NCBI RefSeq assembly: GCF_900109095.1
Contig: NZ_FNYZ01000011.1
Location: 1-64,000 of the forward strand
DNA length: 64,000 nt
Source: Sphingobium sp. AP50
Lineage (GTDB): Bacteria > Pseudomonadota > Alphaproteobacteria > Sphingomonadales > Sphingomonadaceae
Direction: 5' to 3'
Part shown: one piece after another, positions 1 to 8,760 of the stretch
How the letters are laid out: each line of letters begins with the position of its first letter
Position numbering within the stretch: position 1 is the stretch's first letter
Position numbers and translations under genes: made by a program
The notes under the pieces: model-generated
What the model was told of the DNA's origin: nothing
Database searches by the model: none
The model's input: the letters and a program-made list of their open reading frames with translations, nothing else

Positions 1-129
1 CATGATGGCTTCCAAGGTTGGTGTCGCAACCCCTCGGAATCATATCGAAACTCGGCCGTCCACCGTTGCGTTAGCGTTCCGACACAGCCTCTAAGCGGGC
101 GCGGTCCCCCTCCCCGGTCCGGGGAGGAA

Positions 130-1389
130 TTACCCAATCGGCTCTTCAATCGACACCGGCGGCACGGAGAACCATTTCGCCCCCTGCGCGGTCATGTGGA
201 AGCAATCCTCCATCCGCACGCCCATAGTGCCGGGGAGATACAGGCCCGGCTCGTTGGAGAAGCACATGCCGACGTCCAGCTTCGTTGCCTCGCCATGGAC
301 CAAGTTGACCGGTTCATGTCCTTCCATGCCGATGCCATGGCCGGTGCGGTGTGACAGGCCGGGCAGCGCATAGCCGGGGCCATAACCCTGCTTCTCATAA
401 TAGCCACGCACCGCGTCATCGACCGAACCGGCAGGCGCGCCGAGTTTCGCGGCGGCGAAGGCGATCTTTTGCCCTTGCGACACGTCGTTCCAGACCTTGC
501 GCTGCTGCGCGCTGGGGGCCGCGCCATAGACGAAGGTGCGGCTGATGTCGGATTGATAATCCTCGACCGTGCAGCCGCAGTCCATCAGCACCACTTCGCC
601 CGCGCGCACCGCCTGCGGCTTGCCGGAGCCATGCGGATAGGCAGCGGCTTCGCCCAGCAGGATCAGGTTGAACTCCACCTGCCCGCCCAGTTGCTTTGTT
701 GCGGCGCTCATCAGCGCGCCGATATCGGTCGGGGTCATGCCGACCTTCACTTGGGGGTAGGTCCAGCGATAGGCGGCCATGGTGACGTCGGCGGCCGTCT
801 GCATCAGCGCGATTTCGGCCGCCGTCTTGCGCATGCGAATGGCGCGGGTGACGGGGTCTTTCACAAGGCTTGCGGCGGGCAGCGTGGCCTTGAGGCCATC
901 GACCGCGAAATAGCGGACGGTTTCCTCGATGCCGATGCGCCCCTTGGCCAGTCCCTTCGCGGTCAGATAATCGGCGATCGGCGCATAGGGGCTTTCATGC
1001 TCCTGCCAGACGCGGACTTCGGCGGGGATGGCGAGCGATTCGTCGATCGAGGGTTTCTCGAAGAAGGGGCAGACGACCAGAGGCGTGCCGCTCGCCGGGA
1101 TGACCAGCGCGGTCAGGCGTTCGGAGCGCCACCAGCGGATGCCGCTATAATAGATGAGGCTGGCGCCCGGCTCGACCAGCAGCGCGTCGATGCCCTGCGC
1201 CTGCATCATCTTCTGTGCGCGGGCAACGCGATCGGCGCGCTCGACCTTGCCGATCGGCGTGACGCCGCCGGTCAGGGATTTGAGCGCCTCGCCTGCCTTG
1301 TCCTGCGCGAACAGGCGAGGGCTTATCAGCGACGTGGCAAGGCCGGCGGCGGCATAGCGCAGCAGGGTGCGGCGATCAGGCGTAGGCAT
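130..1389 (-). CDS. Exported M24 family (Xaa-Pro) peptidase
   Basis: A 419-residue metallopeptidase of the M24 (pita-bread) fold, likely cleaving N-terminal residues before proline. The N-terminus carries a twin-arginine-like DRRTLLRY motif followed by a hydrophobic stretch and a possible cleavage after LFA, so export by Tat is likely. The creatinase-like N-domain covers about residues 45-190. The catalytic domain holds the expected metal ligands: Asp in MDCG and in SDISRTF, His in GHGIGMEGHEP, and Glu in NEPGLYLP and GVRMED. All five are present, so the enzyme should be active. It overlaps the end of the upstream glutathione transferase gene by 14 bases, which suggests they are co-transcribed. 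Substrate is unknown; proline dipeptidase is an alternative name. Confidence 0.9.
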   Translation of the reverse strand: MPTPDRRTLLRYAAAGLATSLISPRLFAQDKAGEALKSLTGGVTPIGKVERADRVARAQKMMQAQGIDALLVEPGASLIYYSGIRWWRSERLTALVIPASGTPLVVCPFFEKPSIDESLAIPAEVRVWQEHESPYAPIADYLTAKGLAKGRIGIEETVRYFAVDGLKATLPAASLVKDPVTRAIRMRKTAAEIALMQTAADVTMAAYRWTYPQVKVGMTPTDIGALMSAATKQLGGQVEFNLILLGEAAAYPHGSGKPQAVRAGEVVLMDCGCTVEDYQSDISRTFVYGAAPSAQQRKVWNDVSQGQKIAFAAAKLGAPAGSVDDAVRGYYEKQGYGPGYALPGLSHRTGHGIGMEGHEPVNLVHGEATKLDVGMCFSNEPGLYLPGTMGVRMEDCFHMTAQGAKWFSVPPVSIEEPIG

Positions 1390-2002
1390 AACGTCCCCCG
1401 GTTTTCAGCGCGGCCTGATAGGCGGGCCGCGCATGCATCTCTTCCAGCCAGCGAATCAGATGCGGACGGCTGCTGTCAAGGCCGCCGCGGGCGCGCGATG
1501 CTTCCAGTGGAAAGCTCATCATCATGTCGGCGGCGGTGAAGGCGTCGCCAGCAAAATAGCGCCGCGTCGCCAGTTCGCCTTCCAGCCAGTCGAGATGATC
1601 GTCCAGCATGCGCTGCACCGTCGGGCGCGCGGGGCGGCCAAGCAGGCCCAGCTTGCCGACGACGAGCAGCGCCAGCAGCGGCGGCATCATCGATCCTTCG
1701 GCATAATGGAGGAATTGACGATAGAGGATGGCGCCCTGCGCGTCGGCGGGCGGACCGAAGCGATTGCCGGACCGGGCGACCAGATGTTCCATGATCGCGC
1801 CCGTCTCGATCAGGCGATGGCCGTCCACCTCCACCACCGGGGAGCGGCCGAGCGGATGGATCGCCCGAAGCGATGCCGGCGCGCGCATCGTCTTGCGGTC
1901 GCGCTCATAGCGGCGGACCTCATAGGGCTCGCCCAGTTCCTCCAGCAGCCAGAGAATGCGTTGCGACCGGCTATTGTTCAGATGATGGACGATGATGGTC
2001 AT
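1376..2002 (-). CDS. Glutathione S-transferase family protein
   Basis: A 208-residue cytosolic glutathione transferase. The N-terminal thioredoxin-like half contains the NNSRSQRILWLLEEL helix start and the PLGRSPVVEVDG cis-proline loop that bind glutathione, followed by the ETGAIMEHL segment. The C-terminal half is the usual all-helical domain with AADMMMSFPLE. I start it at 2002 because the family begins only a few residues before the first strand (MTIIVHHL); upstream in-frame ATGs would add about 20 residues not expected in the family. The stop overlaps the start of the M24 peptidase. Substrate is unknown. Confidence 0.9.
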   Translation of the reverse strand: MTIIVHHLNNSRSQRILWLLEELGEPYEVRRYERDRKTMRAPASLRAIHPLGRSPVVEVDGHRLIETGAIMEHLVARSGNRFGPPADAQGAILYRQFLHYAEGSMMPPLLALLVVGKLGLLGRPARPTVQRMLDDHLDWLEGELATRRYFAGDAFTAADMMMSFPLEASRARGGLDSSRPHLIRWLEEMHARPAYQAALKTGGRYAYA

Positions 2003-2189
2003 GATGGCTCCCATGCTGCCCGCCGGTGAGGGCGTAACGCAGCACAGCGACCACCACAATGTCCGTTCGCCTGCAGCCTCGTTAGCTAGAGATTATTCTG
2101 GCTGTAAAGGTTGGGATGGCCGTGCCACCGCGGCGCGAACGGTTTGCCCATTGAGCGTATACCCAAGCCGAACTCTCGCGGCTGATCGA

Positions 2190-2575
2190 AGATTGACAGT
2201 CAAGCAAATCGACCCCGTCGTGATGGCGGCCAGCAGACGCTATCAGCGCCCCTGTGTGGCTATGCTGGCAGCGGCTTGCATTGATGTCGCCGTCGTCAAT
2301 CCGCGACAGATACGACGCTTTGCCGGAGCCCTTGACAGGCTCGCCAAGACTGATTCCATCGACGCTGCACTCATCACGCACGTGCCAGACCGGGAACCAT
2401 CAGTCGCCGTCATCTTGCAGCTCTCTCTGCGGCCCGCATCAACCCAAGCCTCATAAACTTCTACCAGCGCATCAGAGACAAGGTAAAAACACCCAAAGCC
2501 GCTCTCATCGCAGACGCCAGAAAACTCCTCACCATTCTCAATGCTGTCGCCAAAATCTCCATCACCCCCAGTTGA
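2190..2575 (+). pseudogene. Remnant of an IS110-type transposase
   Basis: Two short pieces match the IS110 (DEDD) transposase layout but lie in different frames. The first, about 2217-2390, encodes RYQRPCVAMLAAACIDVAVV followed by NPRQIRRFAGALDRLAKTDS, the end of the DEDD domain. The second, 2450-2575, encodes INFYQRIRDKVKTPKAALIA and then RKLLTILNAV, the C-terminal end of the Transposase_20 domain. The start, the middle with the remaining catalytic acids, and most of the C-terminal domain are gone, so the element is dead. The rest of the gene-free stretch 2003-2646 holds no other gene; near 2611-2640 a CTCGACAGGCTCGAACTGAA string looks like a piece of a dispersed intergenic repeat. Confidence 0.7.
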
Positions 2576-2646
2576 AGCAAACACAATCGCAGCCGATGGG
2601 CGCTGCGCAAGGGTTCTCGACAGGCTCGAACTGAACGGATCCAGTT

Positions 2647-2943
2647 CTATCCCCGCGTCCGGTCATATTCCGCCATCTCATAGGCGATCGATGCTTCGAC
2701 CAGTTGCTCCCACAGGTCGGCGATCACCGCGCCGGGGGCGCCGATCCGTTCCGCCTCCGCCCGCGCCTGATCGATCACCTGCGCCTTGCGCGCTTCGTCC
2801 CGCACGGCGCTGCGGTCGGGCTTGATCCGGGCGGCGGCGCGCATATGGGCGAAGCGCTGGCCGAGCAGCGCGACGATCTGCCGGTCGAGTTCATCGACGC
2901 CTGCGCGCACCTGTGCCATGCTGGTATAAGTATCTGGGTTCAT
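2647..2943 (-). CDS. Chorismate mutase (AroQ type)
   Basis: A 98-residue all-helical chorismate mutase, converting chorismate to prephenate for Phe/Tyr synthesis, or an isochorismate-pyruvate lyase relative. It has the family signature: VDELDRQIVALLGQR in helix 1, the ARIKPDRSAVRDEARKAQVI segment with its Lys and Arg, and a C-terminal helix ending IAYEMAEYDRTRG. The length fits the monofunctional AroQ family. I start at 2943 (MNPDTYTS); the open frame continues upstream without recognisable protein. It stands alone between the IS110 remnant and rpsD, which is transcribed divergently. Confidence 0.87.
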   Translation of the reverse strand: MNPDTYTSMAQVRAGVDELDRQIVALLGQRFAHMRAAARIKPDRSAVRDEARKAQVIDQARAEAERIGAPGAVIADLWEQLVEASIAYEMAEYDRTRG

Positions 2944-3187
2944 GGCCGCCGGATTTAAGCATCCGCGCCATGCCTGTCGAGGCCCAGTCCATGCTTGACA
3001 TATCCCCGTCACATGGCCATAGGCGCGCCTTCGCGATTGGCCCCACATCCCGGTGAAGTGGTGGCCCTGTCCCTGAAATATGGAAACAGGCGATGACCGG
3101 GAAGCTTTCGCCCTCCGCCTCTGCGGACTTCCGGTCCATCGGATCAGGAGGGCGGATAACGTAATATGCAGTTGTAAGGAATTACCT

Positions 3188-3802
3188 ATGTCGAAGCGCT
3201 CCAGCGCCAAGTATAAGATCGACCGTCGCATGGGCGAGAATATTTGGGGTCGCCCCAAGTCGCCCGTCAACAAGCGCGAATATGGTCCCGGTCAGCACGG
3301 CCAGCGCCGCAAGGGCAAGATGTCGGACTACGGCATCCAGCTGCGCGCCAAGCAGAAGCTGAAGGGCTATTACGGCGACATCACCGAAAAGCAGTTCAAG
3401 AAGAACTATTTCGAAGCCAGCCGCATGAAGGGCGACACCGGCCAGAACCTGATCGGTCTGCTGGAACGCCGCCTGGACGCCGTCGTGTACCGCGCCAAGT
3501 TCGCGCCGACCATCTTCTCGGCGCGTCAGATCGTTTCGCACGGCCACATCTATGTGAACGGCGTGAAGTGCAACATCGCCTCGCGTCTGGTGAAGCCGGG
3601 CGATGAAATCACCCTGGGCAAGAAGGCGCAGGAAATGGCGCTGGTTCTCGAAGCGCAGAGCCTGCCCGAGCGTGACATCCCCGACTATGTGTCGCCGGAC
3701 GGCGCCGCCAAGATCACTTATGTCCGCGTTCCGACGCTGGACGAAGTGCCCTACCCGGTGAAGATGGAACCGAATCTGGTCGTCGAATTCTATTCGCGCT
3801 AA
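3188..3802 (+). CDS. rpsD: 30S ribosomal protein S4
   Basis: The 204-residue primary 16S rRNA-binding protein S4. The start [20 protein letters not shown] is typical of alphaproteobacterial S4, and the S4 RNA-binding domain is seen as [20 protein letters not shown] followed by the [14 protein letters not shown] segment. A ribosome-binding site (AAGGAA) lies 6 bases before the ATG at 3188. As is usual in this class, it is not inside the alpha ribosomal operon but stands alone. A hairpin terminator follows directly. Confidence 0.98.
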   Translation: MSKRSSAKYKIDRRMGENIWGRPKSPVNKREYGPGQHGQRRKGKMSDYGIQLRAKQKLKGYYGDITEKQFKKNYFEASRMKGDTGQNLIGLLERRLDAVVYRAKFAPTIFSARQIVSHGHIYVNGVKCNIASRLVKPGDEITLGKKAQEMALVLEAQSLPERDIPDYVSPDGAAKITYVRVPTLDEVPYPVKMEPNLVVEFYSR

Positions 3803-3830
3803 TCGGTCCTCCCGGACAGAATATGGAAGA

Positions 3831-3863
3831 GGGCGGCCCCGCAAGGGACCGCCCTTTTTCTTT
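3831..3863 (+). terminator. Rho-independent terminator of rpsD
   Basis: A GC-rich stem (GGGCGGCCC at 3831-3839 with GGACCGCCC at 3846-3854, one C-A mismatch) followed by CTTTTTCTTT after the stem. It sits between rpsD and the convergent S9 peptidase gene. Confidence 0.75.
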
Positions 3864-3865
3864 GG

Positions 3866-5857
3866 CTATCGCTTGAGCGCCCGTTCCAGCAGCGCTGCGC
3901 TCTTCGTCAACATTTCGATACGGGCCTGACTATCTTCCAGATAATGGTCCAACCCGTCGAAAACCACCAGTTCGGAAGACTTGCCGGCCTGCGCCAGGCG
4001 ATCCTGCATCAAGCGCGACTGCTGAACGCCGACATTCAGATCCTGCGTTCCGTGAAACAGCAGGACAGGCGCATTGATCGCGTCAGCATGGCGTGCGGGG
4101 GACGCCTCGGCAATGTGCGGACCGGTGCCAATAAAGTCGCTGGTCTGGCGGAAGTCACTCCATCCCCGCCGCTCCTCTCGCACCCGGTCCAGATCCGTCA
4201 CCGGCGCTATCGCAATAACCGCCTTGAACAGGTCCGGCTCCGTCACTGCCGATTGAAGCGCAGCATAGCCGCCATAGGACCAGCCGATGATTGCCAACTT
4301 GTTGGCGCTGGCGATCCCCTGCTTCACCAACCAGCGACCGCCATCGTCGACATCGCCGATCGCGGTACGCCAGCTCTTGAACCCGTTTTGCTGGAACCAG
4401 CTTTCACCATAGCCGGTCGACCCACGGAAATTGGGCTGCAACACGGCATAGCCCTGCGATGCAAAATATTGCACCATCCAGGCGAACCCCCATTCATCGC
4501 GGGCGCCGGGGCCACCATGCGGCATAACGATCGCCGGCAGGCCCTTCCCCGTCCCCTTTGGCGGCAAGGTGAGATAGGCCGGGATCTGTGTGCCATCTGC
4601 TGCCGCATAGGTGATATGCTGCATGGGCGCCAGGGCGACACCATCCAGCGGCGGGCGACTGGATGCCACAGGCGCCATCTGGCTGGTCGCGCGGTCAAGC
4701 AGGAAATAACTGCCCGGATCGACATCGCTGCCAGCCCAGATCAGCAGTTTTTTCTCGTCACGACTGGAATCGACGACCCGCACATTGGGTTGCCCCGACA
4801 AGGCAGATGACAGCGATTTGGCCAGCTTTGCGATTGCCGGGTCGAAGTAGGAGGCGCCACGCCGATCGGTCACATAGCTGACCCCGATCGGCCGCTTGTT
4901 TCGCCCAATGGTTATGAAGCCGTCCACATCGACCTGATCATGGGCAAAGAGCAGCGTTTCTACAGCGCCCTCGTCCAAAGCTCTGGAATAGGCGGCCAGG
5001 CGCCCGTCCTTGCGCTTGAAGCCATAAGCGAGATTTTGACCGGCATCGACAAGACTTGGATCGAAGCCTTCATCGCCCTTCATCACGATGCTTAACGGCT
5101 TCCAACCACCTCCATCGACAGGCCGATAATAATAGCGTCGCTCATCCTTGTCATATCCGGTGGCGTCGATAGTTCGTGTCCCCATGACACGGACATTGCC
5201 CAGACCATCGGCGATATATTCGCGGGCATTGACCTTTGGCGGTTCGACCGGCCGAGCGCGCAGGGTCAAGCTGTCCACATCATCGACGCCCAACCCCTCC
5301 TTTGTCTGAGCATTGCGTGTCCCGATGGTCGTTTCGGGGATATAGTTGCGCATCATCAGCACATGCCCCTCATTGCCCGGCGCCAAACCGATCACGGCGC
5401 CGCCAGACAGGCTGACCCCCCGCGACCGCAGGCTGTCCCCGCCAGGCGTATTGAGCAATTTCACATTGCCGCCATCGGCATTCACCGCGACGATGCGGCT
5501 GACCCGGACCAGTTCAGTCCCGCCCAGGGTGCTCATGCCATAAACCGTGCATAACAGGCGCGTATCGCTGGCCCACTGACATCCCGCCAGCCGATCCGGC
5601 TTGCCATCAACCGCCAATATCCGTTTTGTCTGTAATTCGCCGCTCCCCCGCAGGTCTGCGACATAAAGGCCCGCGCCCTGACCGGTCAGCGGTTGCACGA
5701 AAGCGACCCAATTACCATCGGGAGACAGGCTGGCCTGCTCAATCTCTTCGCGCGCGCCGAACCGCGCCGCCATGTCGTCAGCCGCTCTCGCCACACCCGC
5801 AGTCATAGCCAGAGCCGTAACTCCGCCAAGCCAAGGACTTATCCCGTATCGCAACAT
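3866..5857 (-). CDS. S9 family (prolyl oligopeptidase-like) peptidase
   Basis: A 663-residue exported serine peptidase of the S9 family. A hydrophobic N-terminus with a VARAA-type cleavage site is followed by a beta-propeller of about 380 residues and a C-terminal alpha/beta-hydrolase domain. The catalytic triad is visible: Ser527 in GWSYGG, Asp606 in GTQDLN and His638 in GLDHYLED. The oxyanion region PHGGPGARDEWGF is also typical. The start at 5857 is preceded by GGGGGTGG; the longer open frame upstream runs antisense through the M28 gene and is not coding. It is divergent from the M28 peptidase gene with 120 bases between them, so both may serve peptide degradation in the periplasm. Confidence 0.92.
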   Translation of the reverse strand: MLRYGISPWLGGVTALAMTAGVARAADDMAARFGAREEIEQASLSPDGNWVAFVQPLTGQGAGLYVADLRGSGELQTKRILAVDGKPDRLAGCQWASDTRLLCTVYGMSTLGGTELVRVSRIVAVNADGGNVKLLNTPGGDSLRSRGVSLSGGAVIGLAPGNEGHVLMMRNYIPETTIGTRNAQTKEGLGVDDVDSLTLRARPVEPPKVNAREYIADGLGNVRVMGTRTIDATGYDKDERRYYYRPVDGGGWKPLSIVMKGDEGFDPSLVDAGQNLAYGFKRKDGRLAAYSRALDEGAVETLLFAHDQVDVDGFITIGRNKRPIGVSYVTDRRGASYFDPAIAKLAKSLSSALSGQPNVRVVDSSRDEKKLLIWAGSDVDPGSYFLLDRATSQMAPVASSRPPLDGVALAPMQHITYAAADGTQIPAYLTLPPKGTGKGLPAIVMPHGGPGARDEWGFAWMVQYFASQGYAVLQPNFRGSTGYGESWFQQNGFKSWRTAIGDVDDGGRWLVKQGIASANKLAIIGWSYGGYAALQSAVTEPDLFKAVIAIAPVTDLDRVREERRGWSDFRQTSDFIGTGPHIAEASPARHADAINAPVLLFHGTQDLNVGVQQSRLMQDRLAQAGKSSELVVFDGLDHYLEDSQARIEMLTKSAALLERALKR

Positions 5858-5977
5858 CCACCCCCGTAAATAGTGACCGGTGCATTCATGCCGAAGAGGA
5901 AGAAAAGCGCAAGATTCTTGCCCCCCTCTTCGCACGGTGGCATCACCTGCGCATTCGTAAAATAAGGGAATCCTTCC

Positions 5978-7645
5978 ATGCGCAGTTCCATCGCGGCCAT
6001 CGCCGCCATCCTTGTCCTGTCCGCGCCAGCGGTCGCGGGCGCAGCGCCCGCCAAATCCACCGCGAGGGGCGCCACGCCATCGGTCGACACGATGAAGCGG
6101 CTGGTGCAGGAACTGTCCTCCGACGCCTATGAGGGCCGCGCGCCCGGTACGGCGGGTGAAGAAAAGACGCTCGCCCTGCTGTCCGCCGAATTTGCGAAAC
6201 TGGGCCTCAAGCCGGGCAACAAGGGCAGTTGGTTCCAGGATGTGCCGCTGGTCGAAATCACCGCGAAGAATGTCTCGGCGCTCAGCTTCACCGGCGGCAA
6301 GGCGCCCGTCTCCGCCGCCTATGGCCCGGAAATGGTGATCGGCACCTATCGCACCACGGAAAAACATATCGAGGTGAAGGACAGCCCGGTCGTCTTCGTC
6401 GGCTATGGCATCAACGCCCCGGAAAAGGGCTGGAACGACTATGCCGGGCTGGACGTGAAGGGCAAGACGGTCGTCATTCTGGTCAACGATCCCGATTATG
6501 AAACGCAGGGGCTGACCGGCCCGTTCAACGGCCGCGCCATGACCTATTATGGCCGCTGGACTTACAAATATGAGGAAGCCGCGCGGCAGGGCGCAACCGC
6601 CGCGATCATCATTCACGACACCGTGCCCGCCGCCTATGGCTGGAACGTCGTGCAGTCGAGCTGGACCGGGGCGCAGCATGTCGCCGACAGCGCCGACGGC
6701 AATGCCGGACAGAGCCAGGCCATCGGCTGGATGCAGAAGGACAAGGCCGCCGCCCTCTTCGCCAGCGCCGGACTGGACCTCGACGCCCAGATGACCGCTG
6801 CCAAGCAGCCCGGCTTCAAGGCCGTGCCGCTGACCGGCGTGACCGCCAACATTTCCTTCGACAATGACCTGCGCAAGCACAGCTCGAAGAATGTCGTCGC
6901 CCTGCTGCCCGGCAAGACGCGGCCTGACGAATATGTCCTCTACAGCGCGCATTGGGATCATCTGGGCCATTGCGAAGCCGCGCCCGACGGCGATGATATC
7001 TGCAATGGCGCGGTCGACAACGCCACCGGCACCGCCGCACTGGTCGCCCTCGCTCAGGCCAATGTGAAGGCCGGCCCGACCGATCGCAGCCAGGTGTTCC
7101 TGGCCGTCACCGGCGAGGAATCGGGCCTGCTGGGCTCCGACTATTATGGCAAGAACCCGATCTTCCCGTTCAGCAAGACCGTGGGCGGCGTGAACATGGA
7201 TGCCCTGTCCGTCGCTGGCCTTGCCAAGAATGTCGTGGTCATCGGCAAGGGCAAGTCGCAGTTGGACGCCTATCTCGACCGCGCGCTCGCCGCACAGGGC
7301 CGCGTCGCCACGCTCGAACCGACCCCGGAAAAGGGCTATTATTACCGCTCCGACCATTTCAGCTTCGCCAAGCACGGCCTGCCGATGCTCTATTTCGAGG
7401 GCGGCGAGGATCTGGTGAAGGGCGGCACCGCCGCTGGCATGGCCGCCGCGGAGGATTATACCGAACATCGCTATCATGGTCCCAAGGACGAATATGATCC
7501 CAATTGGGACTGGACCGGCATCTCCGCCGACCTGAAACTTTATTATGATGTAGGCCGCGCGCTGGCGACGACAACCGACTGGCCCAACTGGGTAGATGGC
7601 GATGAATTCCGCGCCATCCGCGACAAGGATCGGGCCGGACAATAA
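5978..7645 (+). CDS. Secreted M28 family aminopeptidase
   Basis: A 555-residue zinc aminopeptidase. A signal peptide (MRSSIAAIAAILVLSAPAVA) precedes an M28 domain interrupted by a PA-type insertion at about residues 140-290. Zinc-binding motifs are present in order: SAHWDHLG, VDNATGTAAL, EESGLLGS, an Asp in NMDALS, and the late His in the YRSDHFSF segment. These residues are complete, so it should be active. It likely removes N-terminal residues from peptides in the periplasm. It is divergent from the S9 peptidase gene. About 90 bases separate it from the next small exported protein. Confidence 0.93.
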   Translation: MRSSIAAIAAILVLSAPAVAGAAPAKSTARGATPSVDTMKRLVQELSSDAYEGRAPGTAGEEKTLALLSAEFAKLGLKPGNKGSWFQDVPLVEITAKNVSALSFTGGKAPVSAAYGPEMVIGTYRTTEKHIEVKDSPVVFVGYGINAPEKGWNDYAGLDVKGKTVVILVNDPDYETQGLTGPFNGRAMTYYGRWTYKYEEAARQGATAAIIIHDTVPAAYGWNVVQSSWTGAQHVADSADGNAGQSQAIGWMQKDKAAALFASAGLDLDAQMTAAKQPGFKAVPLTGVTANISFDNDLRKHSSKNVVALLPGKTRPDEYVLYSAHWDHLGHCEAAPDGDDICNGAVDNATGTAALVALAQANVKAGPTDRSQVFLAVTGEESGLLGSDYYGKNPIFPFSKTVGGVNMDALSVAGLAKNVVVIGKGKSQLDAYLDRALAAQGRVATLEPTPEKGYYYRSDHFSFAKHGLPMLYFEGGEDLVKGGTAAGMAAAEDYTEHRYHGPKDEYDPNWDWTGISADLKLYYDVGRALATTTDWPNWVDGDEFRAIRDKDRAGQ

Positions 7646-7737
7646 GCCATTGGCCGGCGGCGGGGCATCCGCCGCCGGTCGGTTCACTGCTGGTTCAGTC
7701 CGCGCATTTCATGCTGCCTCGCCTTGATGGGAGCCTG

Positions 7738-8109
7738 ATGATGCGCAATCCTGCCCTTCTGCTCATACCCATGATGATCAGCGGCAGCGCCATGGCCCAG
7801 ATCGCGCCGGGATCACCGCCACGCGATACGCCCGGTCCCGTCACGGTCCGGCTGGAGCCCAGCGTCAGCGGCACCTATGAACTGGAGCAGGCCCGCAAGG
7901 ATATTCGCAAGGCGCGCAAGAACGGCGCGCTCGACCGGAAGGAAGCCCGCCAGTTGCGCCGCGAAGCCGATCGCGCGCAGGCGCTGGCGGATCGTAGCGG
8001 CCGCGATGGCCTCAGCTATAGCGAACAGCGCGAACTGGACATGCAGGGGCTTGCACTCCAGAGCCTGGCGCAAGGGCAACGCGCACAGAGCGGCGCCAAG
8101 CAACCTTGA
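7738..8109 (+). CDS. Small exported hypothetical protein
   Basis: A 123-residue protein of unknown function. The start at 7738 (ATGATGCGC) is preferred because GGGAG lies 5 bases upstream and it gives a clear signal peptide, MMRNPALLLIPMMISGSAMA with Q next. An in-frame ATG at 7711 would precede the hydrophobic stretch. The mature part is strongly charged, with a predicted helical region rich in Arg, Lys and Ala (LEQARKDIRKARKNGALDR), probably a periplasmic helix or coiled coil. It ends 4 bases before the stop of the convergent DUF6265 gene. Confidence 0.7.
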   Translation: MMRNPALLLIPMMISGSAMAQIAPGSPPRDTPGPVTVRLEPSVSGTYELEQARKDIRKARKNGALDRKEARQLRREADRAQALADRSGRDGLSYSEQRELDMQGLALQSLAQGQRAQSGAKQP

Positions 8110-8113
8110 CCGC

Positions 8114-8575
8114 TCACTGCCCGGTAGGAGTTGCCGGCGAATAAGTCCAGTTCTGCGCCCCGCTACCATCCATTTTCGACGTCTCGGCCATCAGCAGCCG
8201 CCCTTCCCGCCAATAACGAATGCGCTGCGGATAATCATGGTCCGGATTGGCGAAAGTGATATCGCGAACGCCCTGCTCCACAGCAGGAAAGACCGTCGCA
8301 GCACCGCCTTCGGGCGCACCATGGAAGGTCAGCGATCCATCCGCCGCCCGCACGATCCGCATCACTTCCCAGGACCGCAGGCTTTCGCCCCGCCCGGTCC
8401 GCCCGACGCCGATCATCGTGCCGCCGCGCGGCAGGGTCCAGACTTCCTCGCTCCACCGGTCGCCATTTTGCTGCTGCCATTCGCCGGTCAGCCAGTCCGG
8501 CAGTTCGCCCGCCCATACGCCCGATGACAGCGCCAGCATGCAGGCGGCGGCGATGGCGGAAACTCTCATCTTCAT
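8114..8575 (-). CDS. Exported DUF6265-type protein
   Basis: A 153-residue protein with a signal peptide (MKMRVSAIAAACMLALSSGV, cleavage near VWA). The mature part begins with LPDWLTGEWQQQNGDRWSEE and continues with WTLPRGGTMIGVGRTGRGES, the lipocalin-like pattern of DUF6265 proteins common in sphingomonads and xanthomonads. Function is unknown; a small-molecule-binding beta-barrel in the periplasm is an inference from the fold type. Confidence 0.78.
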   Translation of the reverse strand: MKMRVSAIAAACMLALSSGVWAGELPDWLTGEWQQQNGDRWSEEVWTLPRGGTMIGVGRTGRGESLRSWEVMRIVRAADGSLTFHGAPEGGAATVFPAVEQGVRDITFANPDHDYPQRIRYWREGRLLMAETSKMDGSGAQNWTYSPATPTGQ

Positions 8576-8655
8576 GGCTTTCGCCCTCTGTCCACATGCG
8601 ATCCGGCACGCTATGGAGCGCGCGACATCTCCGCACTTTGCGGATCGGCCTTAAA

Positions 8656-8701
8656 GCATCGCGCGGAAAAGTGGGAACCGGTTTTCCGCTTTTAGCGATG
8701 C
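8656..8701. repeat. Palindromic intergenic repeat
   Basis: An imperfect palindrome with outer arms GCATCGC and GCGATGC and an inner GGAAAAGTGGGAACCGGTTTTCC core. This type of element (GCATCGCG, AAGTGGGAACCGGTTTT) is scattered between genes in many alphaproteobacteria. It lies in the 185-base gap between the divergent DUF6265 gene and aguA. Confidence 0.65.
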
Positions 8702-8760
8702 GATAACAGATATTTGGGGCGTGCGCCTGCTGCACGCGCCAGCGAGCAAGGATAAAAGCC

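Noticed and set aside
1..3. ATG on the minus strand at the left edge
   Set aside because: A gene could start here and run off the window, but three bases give no evidence of coding.
110..126. CTCCCCGG-T-CCGGGGAG palindrome as terminator for the M24 gene
   Set aside because: There is no run of T after it on the minus strand and the loop is a single base. It is more likely a short intergenic repeat.
469..1539. A 356-codon plus-strand frame in the M24 gene
   Set aside because: Antisense shadow of the well-supported M24 peptidase and the end of the glutathione transferase gene.
5858..7687. Upstream extension of the S9 peptidase frame
   Set aside because: The extra 610 codons run antisense through the M28 peptidase gene and show no domain. 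The signal peptide at 5857 fixes the real start.
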